Shown piece by piece: positions 8,505-17,658 of a stretch of 64,000 nucleotides of DNA. The stretch comes from Tetragenococcus osmophilus. Its GTDB lineage: Bacteria > Bacillota > Bacilli > Lactobacillales > Enterococcaceae. The DNA is taken from contig NZ_CP027783.1 in assembly GCF_003795125.1 (NCBI RefSeq), forward strand, positions 1,550,001 through 1,614,000. Direction: 5' to 3'. Position numbers and translations under genes: made by a program. The notes under the pieces are model-generated. The model searched no databases, was not told the DNA's origin, and was given only the letters and a program-made list of their open reading frames with translations. The stretch's first letter is position 1, and every line of letters begins with the position of its first letter.

Positions 8505-9674
8505 ATGGAAATAAAAGTGACGCAACAAGCGGCAAAGCGTATACGACGTGGTTATCCATTGTTGCAAAAGCAAGATCTGCTTGATCGAATAAAAGAAAAT
8601 CAGTGGCTAGATTTTGTCGATAAACAAGGAAACCTAGTTGCCAAAGGCTATCTCGGAGTGCAAAATAATGGCGTGGGTTGGTGCTTAACGACTAAAGACC
8701 GGCCGCTTGATCACGCTTTTTTTGTAGAATTATTTTTTAAAGCAAGACAAAGACGTCAAGAATGCTACCAAGAAAAGCAAACAGATGCTTTTAGGTTACT
8801 TAATGGAGCAGGAGATCATTTAGGCGGGGTAACGATTGACAAATACGCAGATTTTGCTGTTGTTTCTTGGTATAATGAAACTTTATATAATAAACAAGAC
8901 GAAATCATGGCTGCCTTTAAAGAGGTTTTTCCTGAAATAAAAGGGATTTATGAGAAGCTTCGCTTTCATACAGAACAAACCCAATCACGCCTTCTTTGGG
9001 GGATGAGTGCTCCTGAGCCACTTTATATTAAAGAAAACAATATAAATTATGCGGTTTATTTAAATGAAGGTCTAATGACAGGAATTTTTCTAGATCAGCG
9101 TGAAGTAAGGAAGCTGTTTGCAGAAGGTTTTGCTCAAGGCCAAGACGTCTTGAATATGTTTAGCTATACGGGGGCTTTTTCAGTTGCAGCGGCAGCAGGA
9201 GGAGCAAATACTACGATAAATGTGGATTTGGCTAAACGTAGTTTAAAAAAGACACAAGAGCAATTTTTGGCCAATCAAATTCCGCTCTCTTCACAAACGA
9301 TTCATGTTATGGATACTTTTGCGTATTTTAAATATGCACAGAAAAAACAGCTAACTTTTGATTGTATTATTTTAGATCCTCCTAGCTTTGCTAGAAATAA
9401 GAAAAAAGTCTTTCGTGTGGCAAAAGATTATGGGGAACTTATTGAATCTAGTGTAGCTATTTTAAAAGACCAAGGCGTTATTATGGCTTCTTCTAACGCG
9501 GCTAATGTGACATCAAAAAAATTTCAGAATATGATTGAAAAAGCTTTGCAAAATGAAAATGTTGGTTATAAGCTAATTAAAAAATTCCGTCTTCCTCAAG
9601 ATTTCGTCGTTGATGCGGCCTATCCTGCGGGAGACTATTTAAAGGTTTATTTTTATCAAATTAAAAAAGATTAA
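8505..9674 (+). CDS. RlmI-like 23S rRNA (cytosine-C5) methyltransferase
   Basis: A SAM-dependent RNA methyltransferase of 389 residues. An N-terminal PUA domain (about 1-75) is followed by a Rossmann methyltransferase. The SAM-binding motif lies around VLNMFSYTGAFSVAAAAGG, and the catalytic DPPSFAR motif is clear. The family includes E. coli RlmI, which methylates C1962 of 23S rRNA; the exact target here is inferred. CAGGTG precedes the ATG. The aroD ribosome binding site starts immediately after its stop, so it likely leads an operon with aroD and the YbaK-like gene. Confidence 0.88.
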   Translation: MEIKVTQQAAKRIRRGYPLLQKQDLLDRIKENQWLDFVDKQGNLVAKGYLGVQNNGVGWCLTTKDRPLDHAFFVELFFKARQRRQECYQEKQTDAFRLLNGAGDHLGGVTIDKYADFAVVSWYNETLYNKQDEIMAAFKEVFPEIKGIYEKLRFHTEQTQSRLLWGMSAPEPLYIKENNINYAVYLNEGLMTGIFLDQREVRKLFAEGFAQGQDVLNMFSYTGAFSVAAAAGGANTTINVDLAKRSLKKTQEQFLANQIPLSSQTIHVMDTFAYFKYAQKKQLTFDCIILDPPSFARNKKKVFRVAKDYGELIESSVAILKDQGVIMASSNAANVTSKKFQNMIEKALQNENVGYKLIKKFRLPQDFVVDAAYPAGDYLKVYFYQIKKD

Positions 9675-9688
9675 CGGAGGTGTTCTTC

Positions 9689-10468
9689 TTGTTAGAGTTA
9701 AAAAATGTAAAAATAGGAAACGGAACTCCCAAGATGTGTGTACCTATTACTGGAAAAACTACAGAAGAAGTAGCAGAACAAGCGAACCTGGCAAAACAAT
9801 CTGTCGCTGAGATTGTAGAATGGCGAGCAGATTTATTTAGTGAAAGTGAAGAAATTGAAGAGATAATGGAAACTTTGGAAATGATCGCTGGTATTTTACC
9901 GGAAAAAGTTCTTTTGTTTACTTTTCGTTCGGTAGAAGAAGGAGGCAAGCGCCCGGTTTCTTTGAAAATGTATCATGATTTGTGTTTAACTGCTGCAAGT
10001 ACACAAAAAGTGGATCTGATGGATATAGAATTTGGAAAAGTTGAATTTTTGGGACGCAAATTTGTCCAAGACTTAAAAATTCAAGGGGCAAAAATTATTA
10101 TGAGTAGTCATGATTATAAGGAGACACCCGAAGATGCAACCATGATTTATCGTATTGGAGTAATGAATCAATTTGGAGCAGATATTGGGAAAATTGCTGC
10201 TATGCCGCATAGCTTAGAAGATGTTTTGCGTATGATGAATATTGTTACCAAAGCTAGAGGCTTTAACGAATTGCCCATTGCCACGATATCTATGGGTGAT
10301 CTTGGCAAAATTACAAGAATTGCAGGCGAGATTACTGGCTCGGTTCTTACATTTGGTTCTTTAGAAGATGGACAAAGTTCAGCGCCCGGACAAATCCCAA
10401 TTGATGAGTTACAATTTAACTTAGAAACTTTACGTATAAAAGAAGACTCAGCAGTGAACCAATTTTAG
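9689..10468 (+). CDS. aroD: Type I 3-dehydroquinate dehydratase
   Basis: AroD dehydrates 3-dehydroquinate to 3-dehydroshikimate, step three of the shikimate pathway, through a Schiff base. The general-base His lies in IIMSSHDYKETP and the Schiff-base Lys in GADIGKIAAMP, and the C-terminal block TFGSLEDGQSSAPGQ is typical. Start: TTG at 9689, with CGGAGGTG about seven bases upstream; a GTG at 9680 is in frame but lies inside that site. The length, 259 residues, is normal for the family. No other shikimate genes adjoin it. Confidence 0.94.
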   Translation: MLELKNVKIGNGTPKMCVPITGKTTEEVAEQANLAKQSVAEIVEWRADLFSESEEIEEIMETLEMIAGILPEKVLLFTFRSVEEGGKRPVSLKMYHDLCLTAASTQKVDLMDIEFGKVEFLGRKFVQDLKIQGAKIIMSSHDYKETPEDATMIYRIGVMNQFGADIGKIAAMPHSLEDVLRMMNIVTKARGFNELPIATISMGDLGKITRIAGEITGSVLTFGSLEDGQSSAPGQIPIDELQFNLETLRIKEDSAVNQF

Positions 10469-10494
10469 TATAATGCATGATTAGGAGTATTTCA

Positions 10495-10980
10495 TTGAGT
10501 AAAAAGAAAAAAGAAAAGACAAACGCCATTCGTCTAATTGAACAACGCGATATCTCTTATAAAGAACATGAATATCCTTGGAACGAAGATCAATTAAATG
10601 CTGAACATGTCGCTTTAGAGCTTGACCAAAGTATAGAAAAAATCTTTAAAACTTTAGTAGCTGTAGGAAATAAAACCGGCACGCTTGTAGCTGTGATTCC
10701 TGGTGATGCAGAACTAGATTTAAAAAAGATAGCAAAAGTAAGTCAAAATAAAAAAGTAGAGATGCTACATTTAAAAGACTTAGAAAAAACTACAGGATAT
10801 ATCAGAGGTGGATGTTCACCTATTGGAATGAAAAAGAATTTTCCGACTTATGTTGATTTATCAGCGCAAGATTTTAATACAATTTTGATTTCAGCAGGAA
10901 AGCGTGGCATGCAAATCGAACTAGCGCCAGAAGACTTAGTGAATTTAGTAGGCGGTACATTAGCTGATATTACCGTATAA
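10495..10980 (+). CDS. YbaK/EbsC-family aminoacyl-tRNA deacylase
   Basis: A 161-residue member of the YbaK/ProX editing family, which hydrolyses mischarged Cys-tRNA(Pro) in the best-studied cases. Family signatures include the VAVIPGDAELDLKKIAK block, the catalytic-region Lys in IFKTLV, and YIRGGCSPIGMKK, the conserved GG-S-P-G segment. The TTG at 10495 is preferred because TTAGGAG lies eight bases before it; the ATG at 10477 lies ahead of that site. It follows aroD by about 25 bases and is probably in the same transcript. A weak hairpin (10994-11014) may end the operon. Confidence 0.9.
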   Translation: MSKKKKEKTNAIRLIEQRDISYKEHEYPWNEDQLNAEHVALELDQSIEKIFKTLVAVGNKTGTLVAVIPGDAELDLKKIAKVSQNKKVEMLHLKDLEKTTGYIRGGCSPIGMKKNFPTYVDLSAQDFNTILISAGKRGMQIELAPEDLVNLVGGTLADITV

Positions 10981-11131
10981 TTTTTTGTGGTGATCTTGAC
11001 CGACTTTTGAGTTGGTCAATACTTTAAGTAAAATTAAGAGATTTTAAAGTAATTGTTTGAAAATTATAAAAATATAGTGCGCTTAAAAAATTTTTCTGCT
11101 AAAATGATAAAGAACATTAGGAGGTATTTTT

Positions 11132-12481
11132 ATGACAAAAGCAAATGATGCAATTACTGCAGTACAAGAAGCAATTCATAATAAAGACCCGTATCAAACC
11201 GAGTTTTTACAAGCAGTAGATGAATTTTTATCTACGGTGGAACCATTTTTGGACAAACACCCTTCCTACGAAGCCGATCAATTGTTAGCGATGCTGACAG
11301 AGCCTGAGCGCATTTTGCAATTTCGTGTTCCTTGGCAAGATGATAAGGGAAACTGGAGAGTAAATCGTGGTTATCGAATTCAATTTAATTCAGCTTTAGG
11401 CCCGTATAAAGGAGGATTGCGCTTCCATCCTAGTGTTAATTTGAGTATTTTGAAGTTTTTGGCTTTTGAACAAATTTTTAAAAATAGTTTAACTGGATTA
11501 CCTATTGGCGGAGGTAAAGGTGGCAGCGATTTTGATCCTAAAGGGAAATCGGATGCTGAAATTATGCGATTTTGTCAAAGTTTTATGACAGAGTTAGCTA
11601 AATATATTGGTCCAAGTACGGATATTCCAGCTGGCGATATCGGCGTAGGCCCTCGTGAAATTGGTTATTTATATGGGATGTATAAACGATTAAAACAATA
11701 TGACGCAGGCGTTTTAACCGGGAAGCCATTAGATTTTTGGGGTAGTAAAGGTCGGACTGAGGCTACTGGATATGGAACAGTTTACTTTGTTAAACATTTA
11801 TTGGCTGATCAAAATGAAAACCTAAAAGGCAAAACGGCAGCTGTTTCCGGAAGTGGAAATGTAGCTATTTATGCAATTGAAAAAATTCAAGAATTAGGGG
11901 GCAAGCCAGTCACTTGTTCAGATTCTAATGGTTATATTTATGATGAAGAAGGAATTGACTTAGCTTTATTAAAACAAGTAAAAGAAGTGGATCGTGATCG
12001 TTTAACTGCCTATGCACAAAAACGTCCACAGGCCCAATATCATAAAGACGAAAACGTATGGGATTTAAAGGCAAATTACGATTTGGCTTTTCCATGTGCT
12101 ACCCAAAATGAAATTGATAAGGCTCAAGCGCAAACAATGGTATCTAATGGCGTAAGAGTGGTTGCAGAAGGTGCGAATATGCCTTGTTCAATAGATGCTG
12201 CCGAATACTTTATGGCACAAAATGTTATCTATTGCCCAGGAAAAGCAGCTAATGCTGGTGGTGTTGCGGTTTCAGCCTTAGAAATGAGCCAAAACGCACA
12301 ACGCTTGCAATGGGAAAAAGAAGATGTAGATAAACAATTAAATACAATCATGAAAAATATTTATGAAAGTACACGCGATGCTGCCAAAGAATATGGTTCA
12401 GAAAAGAACTTTATGCTCGGAGCTAATATTGCTGGTTTTAGTAGAGTTGCTAAAGCGATGACTGAACAAGGACTTGTTTAA
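11132..12481 (+). CDS. gdhA: NADP-specific glutamate dehydrogenase
   Basis: A 449-residue hexameric-type enzyme that aminates 2-oxoglutarate to glutamate using NADPH, linking carbon and nitrogen metabolism. The substrate-binding region GPYKGGLRFHP and the catalytic-Lys motif LPIGGGKGGSDFDPKGKS are intact. The Rossmann motif is AAVSGSGNVA. Length and motifs match the NADP-type small GDH class. AGGAGG precedes the ATG. A strong terminator directly behind the gene makes it monocistronic. Confidence 0.96.
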   Translation: MTKANDAITAVQEAIHNKDPYQTEFLQAVDEFLSTVEPFLDKHPSYEADQLLAMLTEPERILQFRVPWQDDKGNWRVNRGYRIQFNSALGPYKGGLRFHPSVNLSILKFLAFEQIFKNSLTGLPIGGGKGGSDFDPKGKSDAEIMRFCQSFMTELAKYIGPSTDIPAGDIGVGPREIGYLYGMYKRLKQYDAGVLTGKPLDFWGSKGRTEATGYGTVYFVKHLLADQNENLKGKTAAVSGSGNVAIYAIEKIQELGGKPVTCSDSNGYIYDEEGIDLALLKQVKEVDRDRLTAYAQKRPQAQYHKDENVWDLKANYDLAFPCATQNEIDKAQAQTMVSNGVRVVAEGANMPCSIDAAEYFMAQNVIYCPGKAANAGGVAVSALEMSQNAQRLQWEKEDVDKQLNTIMKNIYESTRDAAKEYGSEKNFMLGANIAGFSRVAKAMTEQGLV

Positions 12482-12509
12482 GCGAGTATGTACTTGAAAA
12501 AAATACAAA

Positions 12510-12553
12510 AAAAAAGTAAAGTAGTAATGTATATTACTACTTTACTTTTTTAA
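12510..12553 (+). terminator. Terminator of gdhA, touching the pgi ribosome binding site
   Basis: AAAGTAAAGTAGTAAT pairs with ATTACTACTTTACTT and ends in a run of T. It finishes only a few bases before the AAGGAGGAGG of pgi, so read-through and pgi translation could influence each other. Confidence 0.88.
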
Positions 12554-12565
12554 GGAGGAGGTAAC

Positions 12566-13912
12566 ATGGGACATATTTCATTTGATTATTCAAACGTAGC
12601 CCCTTTTGTTAGCGAGCATGAACTTGACTATATGCAAAATCAAGTAACTGCAGCAGACCAAGCTTTAAGAAACGGAACAGGTGCAGGAAATGATTTCTTA
12701 GGTTGGATTGATTTGCCAGAAAATTATGATAAAGAAGAGTTTTCTCGGATCAAAAAAGCAGCACAAAAAATTCAATCGGATTCAGAAGTTTTAGTTGTTA
12801 TCGGTATTGGCGGCTCTTATTTGGGCGCACGCGCAGCGATTGATTTTTTACAACATTCTTTTTATAATGCGCTACCAAAAGAACAAAGAAAAACACCACA
12901 AGTACTTTTTGCAGGAAATTCAATTTCTTCTACTTATTTGGCAGACTTAATTGAATTAATCGGAGATCGAGACTTTTCAGTTAATGTGATCTCAAAATCT
13001 GGTACAACTACTGAACCAGCGATTGCTTTTCGTGTGTTTAAAGAATTATTAGTTAATAAATATGGTGAAAAAGAAGCAAATAAACGCATTTATGCGACAA
13101 CGGATCGTAAAAAAGGCGCTGTAAAAGAAGAAGCAGATGCCCAAGGATGGGAAACCTTTGTCATCCCAGATGATGTTGGTGGTCGTTTTACTGTATTAAC
13201 TCCGGTTGGATTGTTGCCTATTGCTGTCAGTGGCGCAGATATTGATGCATTGATGCAAGGCGCAGCTGATGCTCGTAAAGCATATGCGGATGCTGATTTG
13301 AAAAAAAATGAAGCTTATCAATATGCTGCTTTACGTAATATTTTACATCGCAAAGATAAAGCGATTGAAATTTTGGTAAACTATGAGCCAGGAATGCAAT
13401 ACTTTTCTGAATGGTGGAAACAATTATATGGGGAATCAGAAGGAAAAGACCAAAAAGGGATCTATCCATCAAGCGCTAATTTCTCAACGGACCTTCATTC
13501 GGTCGGACAAACGATCCAAGATGGCACACGTAATGTGTTTGAAACAGTTGTAAAAGTCGAAAAACCACGCAAAAGCGTATCTATTCCAACACAAGAATCT
13601 GATTTAGATGGTTTAGGTTATTTAGAAGGAAAAGAAATTGACTTTGTAAATACTAAGGCTTTTGAAGGGACTTTATTAGCTCATACCGATGGAAATGTTC
13701 CGAACTTATTGTTGAAAATTCCAGAAATGGATGAGTATACATTAGGATATACAATGTATTTCTTTGAAATTGCTGTAGGAATCTCTGGCTACTTAAATGG
13801 GGTAAATCCGTTTGACCAACCAGGAGTAGAAGCCTACAAAAACAATATGTTTGCCTTGTTAGGTAAACCGGGCTATGAAGATTTGGCAAAAGAGTTGAAC
13901 GAACGATTGTAA
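12566..13912 (+). CDS. pgi: Glucose-6-phosphate isomerase
   Basis: Interconverts glucose-6-phosphate and fructose-6-phosphate in glycolysis. The 448-residue length is that of the short Gram-positive enzymes. Clear blocks include [14 protein letters not shown], the phosphate-binding [16 protein letters not shown], and the catalytic segment [15 protein letters not shown]. The start is fixed by AAGGAGGAGG eight bases upstream. It lies alone between the gdhA terminator and its own terminator. No separate promoter is obvious in the short gap, so part of its expression may come from gdhA read-through. Confidence 0.97.
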   Translation: MGHISFDYSNVAPFVSEHELDYMQNQVTAADQALRNGTGAGNDFLGWIDLPENYDKEEFSRIKKAAQKIQSDSEVLVVIGIGGSYLGARAAIDFLQHSFYNALPKEQRKTPQVLFAGNSISSTYLADLIELIGDRDFSVNVISKSGTTTEPAIAFRVFKELLVNKYGEKEANKRIYATTDRKKGAVKEEADAQGWETFVIPDDVGGRFTVLTPVGLLPIAVSGADIDALMQGAADARKAYADADLKKNEAYQYAALRNILHRKDKAIEILVNYEPGMQYFSEWWKQLYGESEGKDQKGIYPSSANFSTDLHSVGQTIQDGTRNVFETVVKVEKPRKSVSIPTQESDLDGLGYLEGKEIDFVNTKAFEGTLLAHTDGNVPNLLLKIPEMDEYTLGYTMYFFEIAVGISGYLNGVNPFDQPGVEAYKNNMFALLGKPGYEDLAKELNERL

Positions 13913-13961
13913 ATCAACGTTTGTAGCACGTAGAATGGAAAAACGAGATAATCAGCAGAAA

Positions 13962-13990
13962 AGGGCGCTCAATCGAGCGTCTTTTTTTGT
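13962..13990 (+). terminator. Terminator of pgi
   Basis: GGCGCTC-AATC-GAGCGTC hairpin followed by seven T. Confidence 0.88.
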
Positions 13991-13991
13991 A

Positions 13992-14040
13992 TAAAAAAAA
14001 CTGTTAGCAGTAAAAACAAGGCAATTACTACTAACAGTTT
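13992..14040 (-). terminator. Terminator of the small gene at 14083-14241
   Basis: AAACTGTTAG pairs with CTAACAGTTT, and the stem continues through AGTAA/TTACT after a one-base bulge on each side. The T run lies on the minus-strand side. Confidence 0.8.
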
Positions 14041-14082
14041 CAATAGGAAGAAACAGTCGAATTCATATGTGGGGTGTCCTTT

Positions 14083-14241
14083 CTATACGTGAGTTTTTTC
14101 AGCATTTAGATTTTTAATTGCATGTTCAATCGTTACACCGTAAGCTACATGTTCTTCATTTTTTGAATCGATCGCCATAAATTGATTTGTATTTGTATCA
14201 AAAGCGATTCGGTAAGCTAAATCTTCTTTTTTAAACATCAT
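14083..14241 (-). CDS. Small hypothetical protein, 52 residues
   Basis: An ATG-ATG start at 14241 stands seven to eight bases behind AAAGGAGGG. The frame ends at a TAG at 14083 and is followed by its own strong terminator, so it looks like a real, monocistronic small gene. The product begins MMFKKEDLAYRIAFDTNTN and contains the stretch HVAYGVTIEHAIKNL. It is soluble, slightly acidic, and has no Cys or membrane helix. I do not recognise the family. Confidence 0.65.
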   Translation of the reverse strand: MMFKKEDLAYRIAFDTNTNQFMAIDSKNEEHVAYGVTIEHAIKNLNAEKTHV

Positions 14242-14344
14242 ATACATCCCTCCTTTAATTTTTTAACAGCCACCAACTCTTATCGTATAACATAGTTGAA
14301 AAAAGAACAAGTATTTTGCTATATAAATCAAACAATTAAGCATT

Positions 14345-14941
14345 TTATAATAAAAATTGTATCAATTGATCCCCGCCATATAGTAAAGCAGCGCTATATA
14401 GATAAACAGAAGCTGGTTTTGCTAGTAATATAATCCAAGTAAATTTTTTGAAAGAAATAGTAGTTAAACTTGCCATTAAACATAAAGCATCATCTGGCGC
14501 GATAGGAAGAAATATAGCTAGAGCAAACAATCGATCAAAACGTTTTTGGTTATCTAACCAATGAATATATTTGTTATAAGTTTTTTCGTTGACTAGGCGC
14601 ATAACAAGCGGCTTTCCATATTGCCGGCCTAACCAAAAGAGTATCAATGAACCGATACAAATTCCCAAATAATTATAAATAAAGCCTCTTAAAGGACCGA
14701 AAAGCAAAACGCCGGCAGCTAATGAGATCCCGCCTGGAATAATAGGGATAACGACTTGCATAATTTGAATCAAAACAAATACAACGGGCGCTAAAAATGC
14801 CGCATGGCTAACAAACTCTTGAAGCGTTTGCACGTCTTCGAAAATCCCAAGATGATAGAAATAAACGGCTAAAAAAATTGAAGCTAAAAAACCACTTAGG
14901 GAAATGAAATTAATAAGTTTTTTTGAAGTTGTAATACTCAA
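14345..14941 (-). CDS. TVP38/TMEM64-family (DedA-like) membrane protein
   Basis: A polytopic membrane protein of about 198 residues with the VTT/DedA-type domain. A first helix (SLSGFLASIFLAVYFY) is followed by a re-entrant region with the conserved motif GGISLAAGVLLFGPLRGFIYN, then IGSLILFWLGRQYG and a later block LAIFLPIAPDDALCLMAS. The Pro-Asp pair of the last block is typical of family members proposed to move lipids. The TTG at 14941, preceded by AGAGGTG, is a better start than the ATG at 15013, whose extra 24 residues are AT-rich and low in complexity. No operon partner is evident. Confidence 0.8.
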   Translation of the reverse strand: MSITTSKKLINFISLSGFLASIFLAVYFYHLGIFEDVQTLQEFVSHAAFLAPVVFVLIQIMQVVIPIIPGGISLAAGVLLFGPLRGFIYNYLGICIGSLILFWLGRQYGKPLVMRLVNEKTYNKYIHWLDNQKRFDRLFALAIFLPIAPDDALCLMASLTTISFKKFTWIILLAKPASVYLYSAALLYGGDQLIQFLL

Positions 14942-15046
14942 TGGCAAAACACCTCTGTTTTTTATTATTACTCTAATTATAATTATAAACAAAATGATAA
15001 AAAAAGCATGCAACTAGCGACTGATTTTTAATTATTTAGGATATTA

Positions 15047-15490
15047 TTAATTCTTTTTAAAACGTATCCATTTATTAACCAACTGTTCTGCCAGACTAGT
15101 CATTAATAGTCCCCCGACTATACTAATAGCTGTAGCCATGACAAATAATAATTTTTCAAAACCTACGTTGGGATCTCCTAAAGCAAAAGCGCGCACTGCT
15201 TCATAGGAAGGGCCTCCAGGAACTAAAGGAATTAAGCCGGGAATATAAAAAATAATCATAGGCATCTTTTGCTTTTTTGAAAAAAAGATACTTAAACAAC
15301 CAATCATAAAAGCTGCAACGAAGTTAGAGAAAGCTCCACTATGAAAGAATTGGTTGAAGTAAAAATAGATGACCCAACCGATCGCTCCGGTAAAACCACT
15401 AGCCAAAAGGGCGCGTCTTGGAATATTGGCTATAATTCCGAAGGCTGCACTACTAAAAAAGCTAAAAGAAAATTGTATCAAAAAAGTCAC
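15047..15490 (-). CDS. ThrE-like threonine/serine exporter, small subunit
   Basis: A 147-residue membrane protein with about four helices, matching the C-terminal half of the ThrE family (DUF3815 type). It contains FYIPGLIPLVPGGPSYEAVRAF, the family's conserved proline/glycine stretch. The GTG at 15490 overlaps the upstream TGA as GTGA, and GGAGGT precedes it, so translation is coupled. Together with the upstream gene it rebuilds one ThrE-like exporter split over two proteins. The amino-acid substrate is inferred from the family. Confidence 0.85.
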   Translation of the reverse strand: MTFLIQFSFSFFSSAAFGIIANIPRRALLASGFTGAIGWVIYFYFNQFFHSGAFSNFVAAFMIGCLSIFFSKKQKMPMIIFYIPGLIPLVPGGPSYEAVRAFALGDPNVGFEKLLFVMATAISIVGGLLMTSLAEQLVNKWIRFKKN

Positions 15491-16248
15491 GGCAACCAAC
15501 CTCCAAAAATAAACAGAATACAAGCAATCCCAATAGCAATTGAAGCAGCTACAATAATTGCTTCAGTACCACGAACAAGACCACTCACTAAATGTCCTGC
15601 TAAGATATCACGTAAAGAAGCAGTGATAGCTACTCCGGGAACTAAAGGCATAACAGCGCCGATACACATGTAATCAAAACTCAACGCAAGCCCAGTTTGT
15701 GTAAAAAGTAAAGCAAGCATTCCAATGATAAATGAGGCAAAGAAAGTATCCAAAAAGCGTAAATCAAAGTTTTGTTTAACTTCATACTTTATAAAAAAAC
15801 CAATACCTCCAATGAATAAAGTCGGTATAAAGTTCAACCAATCCCCACCGAATAAAACCATTAAAAAGGCACTTAAAAACGCAGCCCCAAGTATTTGTAA
15901 TAGTAAAGGAAATTCTGGCGTTTCTTTATCAATCTTTTTTAACTGTTGATAAAGGGTGGGCAGGTCAACGCTTTTTTCAGCGAACTTTCTAGATAATTGA
16001 TTGACAGCTTCAACTTTTTCTAAGTTAATATTTCGTTCACCTACATTTTCAATTTGTGTGTAATGTCTACTTTTTAGTCCCATAAAGATACCCGTAGCCG
16101 TTACATAACTATTACTATTTGGTTCATTGGCATTTTCGGCAATCCGATTCATCGTGTCTTCTACACGATAAACTTCAGACCCGCTTTCCATCATTATTTT
16201 TCCCGCTAATAAACAAGTGTCTATTAACAGATCTTCTGCTTTTTCCAT
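15487..16248 (-). CDS. ThrE-like threonine/serine exporter, large subunit
   Basis: A 253-residue protein with the soluble N-terminal domain of the ThrE family (DUF1212). Residues such as LAGKIMMESGSEVYRVEDTM are near-diagnostic, and VTATGIFMGL follows. About five membrane helices make up the C-terminal half, including CIGAVMPLVPGVAITASLRD, which mirrors the proline/glycine motif of the small subunit. AAGGAG precedes the ATG. It forms a two-gene operon with the downstream small subunit, whose start codon overlaps its stop. Export of small amino acids is the expected role. Confidence 0.87.
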   Translation of the reverse strand: MEKAEDLLIDTCLLAGKIMMESGSEVYRVEDTMNRIAENANEPNSNSYVTATGIFMGLKSRHYTQIENVGERNINLEKVEAVNQLSRKFAEKSVDLPTLYQQLKKIDKETPEFPLLLQILGAAFLSAFLMVLFGGDWLNFIPTLFIGGIGFFIKYEVKQNFDLRFLDTFFASFIIGMLALLFTQTGLALSFDYMCIGAVMPLVPGVAITASLRDILAGHLVSGLVRGTEAIIVAASIAIGIACILFIFGGWLP

Positions 16249-16441
16249 GATATTTCTCCTTACAAGAACCCGTCCAACAATAAACCATTCTTTATCATTT
16301 TATCTGTTTGTAATAAGGCTGACAAGCAAGATTTTTAATAACTAAGTTTTACTGAGTTAACTTTAACTTTGCTTAAAGTTTCACGAAAAAACATAAAAAA
16401 AGAATCATAAATAGTAATTTTATTTTATCGGGATAACAGTT

Positions 16442-16473
16442 ATTTGAAAATAAAGAACGTATTTTATAATTTA
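16442..16473 (+). promoter_or_regulatory. Probable promoter of the TetR-family gene
   Basis: TTGAAA (about 16443) and a TATAAT-like box at about 16465 lie roughly 90 bases before the gene. An imperfect palindrome ACAGTGTATAGCTGT, close to the ribosome binding site, could be its own operator. Confidence 0.5.
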
Positions 16474-16554
16474 AGTAGAAAACACTTTAAAATTCCGTCG
16501 TTCTCGGTTAAAATAACAGTGTATAGCTGTAAGAAAAGTAAGGAGGCTATGTTT

Positions 16555-17136
16555 ATGAGACATAAAGTGTATACAAGAAAACATATTTTAAATGCTGCTT
16601 ATGATTTGATCGAAAAAAATGGTTTCAGTAATTTTACAGCGCGTAATGTGGCAGCTCAAATGGGAGTATCTACTCAGCCAATCTATTTGGAATTTGAAAA
16701 TATGGAAGACTTGAAACAATCGTTGATTGAATCCATATTGGAGGAATTGACACAAAAAGTATTTAGCGTTGAACATACGGGAGATAAATTGTTTGATATC
16801 AGTATTAATTATATTGACTTTGCCCAAAAAAAGCCCCGACTGTTTATGGCAATGTACCTTGATGAAAAGGGCGGAGGTAGAGTCATGTATGACCGTTCTT
16901 ACCAATTTTTCAAGGAAACTGTTTTACAGCAAGAAGAATATAAGAACTTAACTGAGGAATATATCGAAGCATTATTTCATGCTACTTGGATCACTCTTAC
17001 TGGCTTAGCGGCGTTAATGATATCAAACGTAGTGGTACCTACTCGTCAACAAATTATTGCCATTATTGAGCAAAGTGTAAACGCCATTTTAGAAAGTAAT
17101 TACGAAGAGAGCTCTTTTAGTGATATAAAGAAGTAA
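16555..17136 (+). CDS. TetR/AcrR-family transcriptional regulator
   Basis: A 193-residue regulator with an N-terminal helix-turn-helix: HILNAAYDLIEKNGFSNFTA, then VAAQMGVSTQPIYLEFENME with the conserved Tyr after the recognition helix. The C-terminal part is an all-helical ligand or dimer domain ending in a hydrophobic helix around ALFHATWITLTGLAALM. The ATG at 16555 has AAGGAGG at the right distance; the longer frame from 16444 crosses the promoter. Its target genes are unknown. The ThrE-like pair diverges from it about 300 bases away and is one candidate. Confidence 0.88.
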   Translation: MRHKVYTRKHILNAAYDLIEKNGFSNFTARNVAAQMGVSTQPIYLEFENMEDLKQSLIESILEELTQKVFSVEHTGDKLFDISINYIDFAQKKPRLFMAMYLDEKGGGRVMYDRSYQFFKETVLQQEEYKNLTEEYIEALFHATWITLTGLAALMISNVVVPTRQQIIAIIEQSVNAILESNYEESSFSDIKK

Positions 17137-17156
17137 AAAAGTTTATACCAAAAGGA

Positions 17157-17212
17157 TTAACTTAGCTAGGACTAAATGAATGCGCTTTATTTAGAGATAG
17201 CTAAGTTTTTTA
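17157..17212 (+). terminator. Terminator of the TetR-family gene
   Basis: AACTTAGCTA and TAGCTAAGTT form the stem around a 29-base loop, followed by six T. Confidence 0.75.
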
Positions 17213-17214
17213 CA

Positions 17215-17251
17215 TCAAAAAAGTCTACAAGCTTTTTCGACTCGTAGACTC
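17215..17251 (-). terminator. Terminator for the tRNA-Ser transcript
   Basis: AGTCTAC pairs with GTAGACT. On the minus strand the stem is followed by TTTTTTG, the arrangement expected downstream of the tRNA gene. The stretch 17252-17404 between them shows nothing else. Confidence 0.6.
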
Positions 17252-17404
17252 TTTTAAGTTTATAAAAATAAGTTAAGTATAATGATTAAAGAAGAAACTA
17301 TGTACGCTTTGAATACAATGATTAATTATCGCATTCAAAACGGAGCCAATAAATAAACAAACAAGCTTAAATTTGTTCTAATAGTAATTTTAACCCTTAA
17401 ATAA

Positions 17405-17491
17405 GGAGAGTACGGGATTTGAACCCGTGCGCCGCTTTTACACGGTTCGCTGGATTTCGAGTCCAGTGCATTACCACTCTGCCAACTCTCC
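17405..17491 (-). tRNA. tRNA-Ser(CGA)
   Basis: An 87-base class II tRNA with acceptor stem GGAGAGT/ACTCTCC, an anticodon loop CTCGAAA giving CGA, a long variable arm and the T-arm GGTTCAAATCC. No CCA is encoded. Confidence 0.96.
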
Positions 17492-17582
17492 GTATCCGCA
17501 AATAGTATTTTCTCATTTTTTGCTAAAAATGCAAGAGTTATTTTTTCATTTTCCAGAAAAATTCCGATAAATTTTATCAATA

Positions 17583-17652
17583 AAAGGTACCAGAATCGTC
17601 TGTTGATGTGAATCGGTATAAACGAGTCCCTAGCAATCCTGGTACATTTTTG
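17583..17652 (-). terminator. Probable terminator of the HAD gene
   Basis: GTACCAG and CTGGTAC flank a long imperfect stem-loop, with T-rich tails outside it on both strands. It lies directly behind the HAD stop codon. Confidence 0.55.
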
Positions 17653-17658
17653 TAAGAA

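Noticed and set aside
10980-11040. Strong terminator behind the YbaK-like gene
   Set aside because: The hairpin GACCGAC/GTTGGTC is short and lacks a clear T run, so it is mentioned only as weak in the gene entry.
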